Shown here: positions 31,738 through 36,641 of the stretch, in pieces
Layout of the letters: each line of letters opens with the position of its first letter
Position numbering within the stretch: position 1 is the first letter of the stretch
From: Clostridia bacterium
GTDB lineage: Bacteria; Bacillota; Clostridia; Oscillospirales; CAG-272
DNA: 36,641 bases
Assembly (NCBI GenBank): GCA_017621655.1
Contig: JAGASS010000038.1
Location: forward strand, 1 to 36,641
Reading direction: 5' to 3'
Made by a program: the position numbers and the translations under genes
The notes under the pieces: generated by a model
Seen by the model: only the letters and a program-made list of their open reading frames with translations
What the model was told of the DNA's origin: nothing
Databases searched by the model: none

Positions 31738-33933
31738 ATGAGCAACGTTGAAAAAATGTATTCAAACCCCGATGGAAGTATCGTTATTGAGAATAAACAT
31801 TTTTGTCTTACTATCGGCAAAAATGCACTTGCGGACAGTCTTGTTTTGAAGAAAAACGGAAGAGAGCTTCTTGATAAAAGTGCTTCGATACCGGTTTTCT
31901 CGATTATGGAAAACCGCCCTTATAATAACGAGATCAAGCTTATGTATCCGAATAAGAGAACCGTTTTCGGTGCGAAGAGCGTAGAGCTTGTTGACGGACG
32001 AATTAAGGTCTATTTTGATCTTCTTACCTTCGGCGCGTGGGTCGACGTTGACGTCGAGGATGAGTACGTTATCTTCCGCCTCGGCGGTTTCATCATAACC
32101 GAGACGGATTTCGAGAGCGTTCCCGGATGCGGATTTAAGCTTAATATGGACGTTCCTCCCGTACAGGAATTCCGTCTGCTCAGTCTTTCTCTCAAGAGAA
32201 TGGAGAATTTCGGACAGTGGCTTAACGTTACGTGGGATAACGATGCCGCAGTTGCGGTCATCGGAACGTCTACGGCTACGAGGATCGACCATGAAAAGCG
32301 CGATAACGGTGCGCTTACCCTTACAGCCGACGCTATTCGCGGAATCAAGCTCGTCGGTTGCTCCTGCGCTCTTATTTGCACAGAGGACGGCGAAAGTATG
32401 CTCGACGCAATTGACGTATTCGAGGAAAAGCTTGACCTCCCCCGCGGAGTTAAGAGCCGTCGCGATCCGAGCAACAATTCGTCAATTCTTGCAGTTGAAC
32501 ACTATACTCACCACCCTGAGGATCTTGACTATATACTCGACGTCGCTAAAAAATGCGGAATTACAAAAATGAAGTTTGGCGAGTCGTACTTCTTCGTACC
32601 GCCGGTTGACGGATACCTTCTCCACGGTGATTATGATTATTGCGACAGATTCCCGAAGGGACCGTCCGACGTTAAGGCATTCCTTGACAAGCTCAAGGCG
32701 GCAGGAATTACCCCCGGACTTCACTTCCTTCAGACTCATATCGGACTCGATAGCCGTTACGTTACTCCCGTAGCAGATCACCGTCTCCACCTTACCCGTC
32801 ACTATACGCTTGCAAAGCCACTCTCGAAAAAAGACACGACGGTCTACGTTGAGGAGCCGACCTCCGACGCGCCGATGCATCCCGACTGCCGCGTTCTTCG
32901 TTTCGGCGGAGAGCTTATACATTATGAAAGCTATACGACAGAGCCGCCTTACGCCTTCCTCGGATGTAAGCGCGGTGATCACAAGACCAAGGTCACAAAG
33001 CATCCTGTCGGTCTCATTGGCGGAATACTTGATATATCCGAATTTGGCGCGACGAGCGTTTATGTAGACCAAAATTCCTCGCTTCAGGATGAGGTCAGTG
33101 CTAAGCTTGCGGGCCTATATAACTGCGGATTTGAGTTCTGCTATATGGATGGCTCCGAGGGAACAAATCCTCCTCACGACTATCACGTTTCAAACGCGCA
33201 GTACCGCACGATCAAGCAGTTTGACAGCTATCCTCGCTTCGCTGAGGGTGCCGCAAAGACACACTTCGGTTGGCATTGGCTGAGCGGCGGTAACGCGTTC
33301 GATATCTTCCAGACGGTTACCTTCAAAAAGCACCTTACCGAATTCCCCTTCTGCGAAGCAAAGCAAATGAAGCAGGACTTCACGCGCGTTGACTTCGGTT
33401 GGTGGCAGTATTGGCACGACATCGAGCCAGATATTTACGAGTTCGGCGCGAGCCGTGCGGCGGCGTACGACTGCCCGATAACCCTAAACTGCCCGACTAA
33501 GGCAGATATTGAGGCAAATAAGCGCACGAAGGATAATTTTGAGGTCATCCGACGTTGGGAGGAATACCGTTCAGAGCTTACCGAGGAGCAAAAGGCACTC
33601 CTTCGCGATCCCGTTAAGGAATATACGCTCCTTAAGGTGGGTAACGGTATGGATCTCGTTCCGTACGACCGCATGACGTCTCCTAACGGTATTACCGCAT
33701 ACATATTTGAGCATAACGGAAAGCATCACGTTACGCTTTGGCACAAGAACGGCAGCGCAAAGCTCGCGCTTTCCTGTGAAAATATCTCTTATAGAGACGA
33801 GTACGAAGGAAACGAGCTTCCTACCGAGGTTATTGACGGAAAAACGGTAATTTCCGTTTCCGACAAGGCGTACCTTACTCTTGCAACAAGGGATGAGCTT
33901 ATAAACGCAATTTCTTCTGCCGAAATTTTGTAA
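31738..33933 (+). CDS. Paralog 3 of the tandem array: large cytoplasmic TIM-barrel protein, GH36-like architecture
   Basis: 731 residues, the most divergent copy. It shares the full domain order, CYMDGSEG and RVDFGWW, and has a one-residue deletion in variable segment 1 (ILAVEHYTHHPEDLDY against ILRVPGLYLHRNADFDY in copy 2). The inserted beta domain is also changed (CKRGDHKTKVTKHPVG where the others read CKRGHFNTNVVEHPLG), as is the second variable segment (WWQYWHDIEP). Synonymous sites differ widely from copies 1 and 2, pointing to an older split. TAAGGAG precedes ATG. No clear terminator follows before the ylxM promoter. Confidence 0.6.
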   Translation: MSNVEKMYSNPDGSIVIENKHFCLTIGKNALADSLVLKKNGRELLDKSASIPVFSIMENRPYNNEIKLMYPNKRTVFGAKSVELVDGRIKVYFDLLTFGAWVDVDVEDEYVIFRLGGFIITETDFESVPGCGFKLNMDVPPVQEFRLLSLSLKRMENFGQWLNVTWDNDAAVAVIGTSTATRIDHEKRDNGALTLTADAIRGIKLVGCSCALICTEDGESMLDAIDVFEEKLDLPRGVKSRRDPSNNSSILAVEHYTHHPEDLDYILDVAKKCGITKMKFGESYFFVPPVDGYLLHGDYDYCDRFPKGPSDVKAFLDKLKAAGITPGLHFLQTHIGLDSRYVTPVADHRLHLTRHYTLAKPLSKKDTTVYVEEPTSDAPMHPDCRVLRFGGELIHYESYTTEPPYAFLGCKRGDHKTKVTKHPVGLIGGILDISEFGATSVYVDQNSSLQDEVSAKLAGLYNCGFEFCYMDGSEGTNPPHDYHVSNAQYRTIKQFDSYPRFAEGAAKTHFGWHWLSGGNAFDIFQTVTFKKHLTEFPFCEAKQMKQDFTRVDFGWWQYWHDIEPDIYEFGASRAAAYDCPITLNCPTKADIEANKRTKDNFEVIRRWEEYRSELTEEQKALLRDPVKEYTLLKVGNGMDLVPYDRMTSPNGITAYIFEHNGKHHVTLWHKNGSAKLALSCENISYRDEYEGNELPTEVIDGKTVISVSDKAYLTLATRDELINAISSAEIL

Positions 33934-33951
33934 AATTTTTTCATAAAACAC

Positions 33952-33980
33952 TTGACAATAAGTAAACCCTCTGCTATAAT
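33952..33980 (+). promoter_or_regulatory. Promoter of the ylxM-ffh-rpsP-khpA operon
   Basis: TTGACA (33952-33957), a 17-base spacer and TATAAT (33975-33980), a full consensus. Confidence 0.9.
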
Positions 33981-34021
33981 GTGTAAGGCAATTTGCTTTA
34001 CAGTTAAAAACGGAGTAAATC

Positions 34022-34360
34022 ATGTCGAAGAATCTCAATATGTCGCTGCTTCTCGACTTTTACGGAGATATTCTTTCCGATAAGCAAAGGGAAGCAGCTG
34101 ACCTCTTTTATAACGGCGATTACTCGCTTTCGGAAATTTCCGAAATTACGGGTATAACGCGCCAGGGCGTGCGTGACCGAATCGTTAAAAGTGAGGAGAT
34201 AGTGACCGAGCTTGAAGAAAAGCTTGGGCTTGCCGCTCGCTTCGGCGATATGGGAAAGACCGTCGCCTTCATTATTGACCGTCTGAATCAGCTTAAGGCC
34301 GAAGGCCAGCGCGTCGATGACATCATTGATGCCGCAAAGAAACTTAATAAGGAATTATAA
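34022..34360 (+). CDS. ylxM: YlxM-family HTH protein (SRP-associated)
   Basis: A 112-residue protein of the YlxM/p13 family, a sigma-70-region-4-like helix-turn-helix (YNGDYSLSEISEITGITRQGVRDRI). In Firmicutes it is almost always encoded just before ffh and has been linked to the signal recognition particle pathway in streptococci. It lies 2 bases before ffh, so the pair is co-translated. Start supported by CGGAG about 7 bases upstream. Confidence 0.92.
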   Translation: MSKNLNMSLLLDFYGDILSDKQREAADLFYNGDYSLSEISEITGITRQGVRDRIVKSEEIVTELEEKLGLAARFGDMGKTVAFIIDRLNQLKAEGQRVDDIIDAAKKLNKEL

Positions 34361-34362
34361 CT

Positions 34363-35697
34363 ATGTTCCAGAACTTAACCGAAAAGATAAACGCGGCGTT
34401 CAAGAAGTTCAAGAGCAAGGGTAAGCTGACCGAGGAAGACGTAAAGGTCGGTATGCGAGAAATAAAGCTCGCGCTCCTTGAGGCCGACGTAAACTTCAAG
34501 GTCGTGCGCGACTTTATCAAAAAGGTGACCGAAAGAGCAGTTGGTACTGAGGTCCTTCAGAGTTTGCTCCCGGCACAGCAGATAGTAAAAATCGTTAACG
34601 AAGAGCTGACCGCGCTTATGGGAGGCGAGGGCGAGAGAATAAAGCTCGCTTCGCGTCCGCCTACGGTCGTTATGATGGTAGGTCTTCAGGGTGCAGGTAA
34701 AACCACGCACTGCGGAAAGCTTGCAGGAATGTTCAAAAAGCAGGGTCGCCGACCGCTTCTCGTTGCCTGTGACGTTTACCGTCCCGCGGCAATAAAGCAG
34801 CTTCAGGTCGTTGGCGAGCAGCTTGATATTCCCGTTTTCGCAATGGGGACTGACGTCTCCCCCGTGAAAATCGCAAAGGCAGGCGTTGAGCATGCCAAGC
34901 AGTACGGACACGACGTCGTATTCATAGATACCGCAGGCCGACTTCACATCGACGAAAAGATGATGGAGGAGCTTAAGGAAATAAAGGAAACGCTAGAACC
35001 GCAGGAGATCCTCCTCGTGGTCGACGCAATGCTCGGTCAGGACGCAGTAAACGTCGCTGAAAGCTTTAATTCGCTCCTTGACATCACGGGCGTCGTGCTT
35101 ACGAAGCTCGACGGTGATACGAGAGGCGGTGCGGCGCTTTCGGTAAGATACGTTACCGGAAAACCGATCAAGTACGTCGGTGTAGGCGAAAAGCTCGACG
35201 CGATCGAGCCGTTCCATCCCGACCGTATGGCGTCGCGTATCCTCGGAATGGGCGATATGCTCTCGCTTATCGAAAAGGCAGAGCAGGCGTACGACGAGAA
35301 GCAGGCAGAGGAGCTTGAGCGCAAGATGCGCACATCGACCTTTGACCTTGAGGACTTCCTTGAGCAGTTCCGCCAGATAAAGAAGCTCGGACCGATGAAG
35401 GATATTCTCGCGCAGCTTCCCGGAGTTGACGCATCGAAGCTTCAAAACGCGCAGATCGACGAAAAGGCGATCGGACGCACAGAGGCAATAATCCTCTCCA
35501 TGACCCCCGCCGAAAGGCACAAGCCCTCGCTCATAACTCCGCCGAGAAAAAGACGTATCGCCGCCGGCTCGGGAACGAAGATCGAGGACGTAAACCGCCT
35601 TCTCAAGCAGTTCGATCAGACCTGCAAGATGATGAAGGAAATGTCAAGCGGAAAGTTCAACCGCATGATGAAAAAAACGCGCAAGCACCGTAAATGA
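34363..35697 (+). CDS. ffh: Signal recognition particle protein Ffh (SRP54)
   Basis: GTPase that binds signal sequences and, with SRP RNA and FtsY, targets membrane proteins. The 444 residues have the N domain (about 1-90), the G domain with GLQGAGKTT (107-115), DTAGRLHIDE and TKLDGDTRGG, and the methionine-rich M domain (about 300-444, ending in a basic tail). The M-domain RNA-binding loop reads KRRIAAGSG, near the usual form. Length is standard. A small hairpin (35706-35720) follows before rpsP. Confidence 0.97.
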   Translation: MFQNLTEKINAAFKKFKSKGKLTEEDVKVGMREIKLALLEADVNFKVVRDFIKKVTERAVGTEVLQSLLPAQQIVKIVNEELTALMGGEGERIKLASRPPTVVMMVGLQGAGKTTHCGKLAGMFKKQGRRPLLVACDVYRPAAIKQLQVVGEQLDIPVFAMGTDVSPVKIAKAGVEHAKQYGHDVVFIDTAGRLHIDEKMMEELKEIKETLEPQEILLVVDAMLGQDAVNVAESFNSLLDITGVVLTKLDGDTRGGAALSVRYVTGKPIKYVGVGEKLDAIEPFHPDRMASRILGMGDMLSLIEKAEQAYDEKQAEELERKMRTSTFDLEDFLEQFRQIKKLGPMKDILAQLPGVDASKLQNAQIDEKAIGRTEAIILSMTPAERHKPSLITPPRKRRIAAGSGTKIEDVNRLLKQFDQTCKMMKEMSSGKFNRMMKKTRKHRK

Positions 35698-35766
35698 TAA
35701 CACTCGGTTGAAGATCAACCTTTGTTAATAAAAATTATTATTTATATATTTCGGAGGAAAGAAAAA

Positions 35767-36012
35767 ATGGCAGTTAAAATCAGACTTAGAAGAATGGGAC
35801 AGAAGAAGGCACCCTTCTACCGCATCGTTGTTGCAGATTCGCGTTCTCCCCGTGACGGACGCTTCATCGAGCAGATCGGACACTACAATCCTATGACCGA
35901 TCCCGCTGAGGTTGAGATCGACGCAGAGAAGGCAACCAAGTGGATCAAGAACGGCGCTCAGCCGACTGATACCGTTCGTGCACTTCTTAAGAAGCAGAAC
36001 ATTATCGGGTGA
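35767..36012 (+). CDS. rpsP: Ribosomal protein S16 (bS16)
   Basis: An 81-residue 30S protein with the typical [24 protein letters not shown] start and [15 protein letters not shown] 35767 is chosen because CGGAGG stands 9 bases ahead; an in-frame TTG at 35722 would add an AT-rich extension unlike the family. Follows ffh by 69 bases and is followed directly by khpA. Confidence 0.97.
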   Translation: MAVKIRLRRMGQKKAPFYRIVVADSRSPRDGRFIEQIGHYNPMTDPAEVEIDAEKATKWIKNGAQPTDTVRALLKKQNIIG

Positions 36013-36017
36013 AGATA

Positions 36018-36257
36018 ATGCCGGAGCTTAAGCAGCTTCTTACCGACATATCTGAGGCGATAATCGATTATCCCGAGCAGCTTGTTATCGACGAGCGCGA
36101 GGAAGGCGATACGATCGTCTTTACCGTCACCGTCGCTGAAAGCGACATGGGAAAGATCATCGGCAGACGAGGCAAGAACGCCAAGTGCTTACGCACTGTG
36201 ATGAAGGCAGCGGGCAATACCGTTGGTAAAAAGATCATCGTAGATATAGCGGAATAA
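36018..36257 (+). CDS. khpA: KH-domain RNA-binding protein KhpA
   Basis: A 79-residue single KH domain with IIGRRGKNAKCLRTVM carrying the GxxG loop. KhpA binds RNA with KhpB and affects cell size and division in streptococci. ATG 36018 is preferred for the GGTGA just upstream; GTG at 36009 would overlap the rpsP stop codon and add three residues. Between rpsP and, usually, rimM-trmD; here a terminator follows, so the operon ends early. Confidence 0.92.
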   Translation: MPELKQLLTDISEAIIDYPEQLVIDEREEGDTIVFTVTVAESDMGKIIGRRGKNAKCLRTVMKAAGNTVGKKIIVDIAE

Positions 36258-36267
36258 GACCGGAAAT

Positions 36268-36297
36268 AAAAAGCAGAGCTTCGGCTCTGCTTTTTTG
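36268..36297 (+). terminator. Terminator of the ylxM-ffh-rpsP-khpA operon
   Basis: AGCAGAGC and GCTCTGCT around a TTCG tetraloop, flanked by an A-run and TTTTTT. Confidence 0.93.
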
Positions 36298-36319
36298 TGC
36301 TTTGATGTAATAATGGTTT

Positions 36320-36641
36320 TACACGGCGGGAGCGCGTGGGGTTCCCCGAAGCGAATGCAATGAGCTTTGGGGGTTCCGAGCAAGCCCCTCCCTACGAATA
36401 ACGCGGCGAAGCTTCGGGACGTTTTCTTGCCTCGCCCTGCGGGAGAGGTGGCACGAAGTGCCGGAGAGGGTATTGAAACGAATGTAACGCCAACGCATTC
36501 CCCTCTCACCGCTTCGCGGAGCTCCCCCAAAGGGGGAGCCATTATACGCGGCGAAGCATCGGGACGTTTTCTTGCCTCGCCTTGCGGGAGAGGTGGCACG
36601 AAGTGCCGGAGAGGGTATTGAAACGAATGTAACGCCAACGC
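36320..36641. repeat. Intergenic repeat cluster with a 145-base-period direct repeat running off the window
   Basis: 36324-36392 is the reverse of the GC-rich module at 4440-4512. 36401-36496 and 36546-36641 are two 96-base copies with 2 mismatches, each holding hairpin A (CCTCGCCC-TGC-GGGAGAGG type), hairpin B (GGCAC-GAA-GTGCC) and the tail GGAGAGGGT. Between them lies CTCACC...GGAGCTCCCCCAAAGGGGGAGCC. No gene is supported; open frames here are made of the repeats. Confidence 0.8.

Noticed and set aside
36189..36638. Leftward open frame of 149 codons at the window end
   Set aside because: Its sequence is translated hairpin repeat (two near-identical peptide blocks from the 96-base direct repeat) and it runs antisense into khpA.

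Overview
This window looks like a chromosomal piece of a low-to-medium GC, spore-former-related Clostridia bacterium (Firmicutes/Bacillota), most likely an uncultured gut relative of the Oscillospirales or Christensenellales. The order-level placement is inference. The direct signs are a SpoIVB-type sporulation protease, folate-dependent TrmFO, a DivIVA-like coiled-coil protein, the clusters infC-rpmI-rplT and ylxM-ffh-rpsP-khpA, and many near-consensus sigma-A promoters with 17-bp spacers. I see no rRNA, tRNA, CRISPR array, prophage or insertion sequence.

Layout. (1) 1-4064 is a sugar-acid and sugar section: a leftward D-galactonate dehydratase/aldolase pair, a divergent AraC-type regulator whose promoter physically overlaps theirs, and a leftward GH20-like glycosidase. 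(2) 4065-5584 is a small accessory patch: a repeat-rich gap, a tiny SLOG protein and two tiny HTH regulators fired from overlapping divergent promoters. (3) 5623-12561 holds spoIVB (leftward), then a rightward run: a divergent PRPP-synthetase-like protein, a 56-aa protein coupled to a zeta-toxin-like kinase, a HAD phosphatase, a membrane-anchored protein with three extracellular repeats and a GT2 glycosyltransferase. (4) 12611-15375 is leftward, each gene with its own promoter: DivIVA-like, DUF1846 and a small membrane protein. (5) 15503-16991 is the infC-rpmI-rplT operon with a leader attenuator and a probable AUA start for IF-3. (6) 17208-25914 is trmH-dprA-topA-trmFO-plsX-rnc, very tightly packed, then a radical SAM protein. 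(7) 25949-33933 is a leftward endonuclease/phosphatase-fold gene and three tandem copies of a ~731-residue cytoplasmic protein with apparent GH36-like architecture. (8) 33952-36297 is ylxM-ffh-rpsP-khpA.

The most interesting signal is the triple paralog array (26921-33933). Copies 1 and 2 are about 95% identical over most of their length but only about 60% and 67% identical in two short segments, both probably near the active site. This looks like duplication followed by focused diversification of substrate choice. The second is an intergenic two-hairpin repeat family present between transcription units throughout the window. The hairpin arms change sequence from copy to copy but keep pairing, so the fold appears to be conserved. 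All identities and hairpins were counted by eye from the sequence; family names rest on motif recognition, with no database search.
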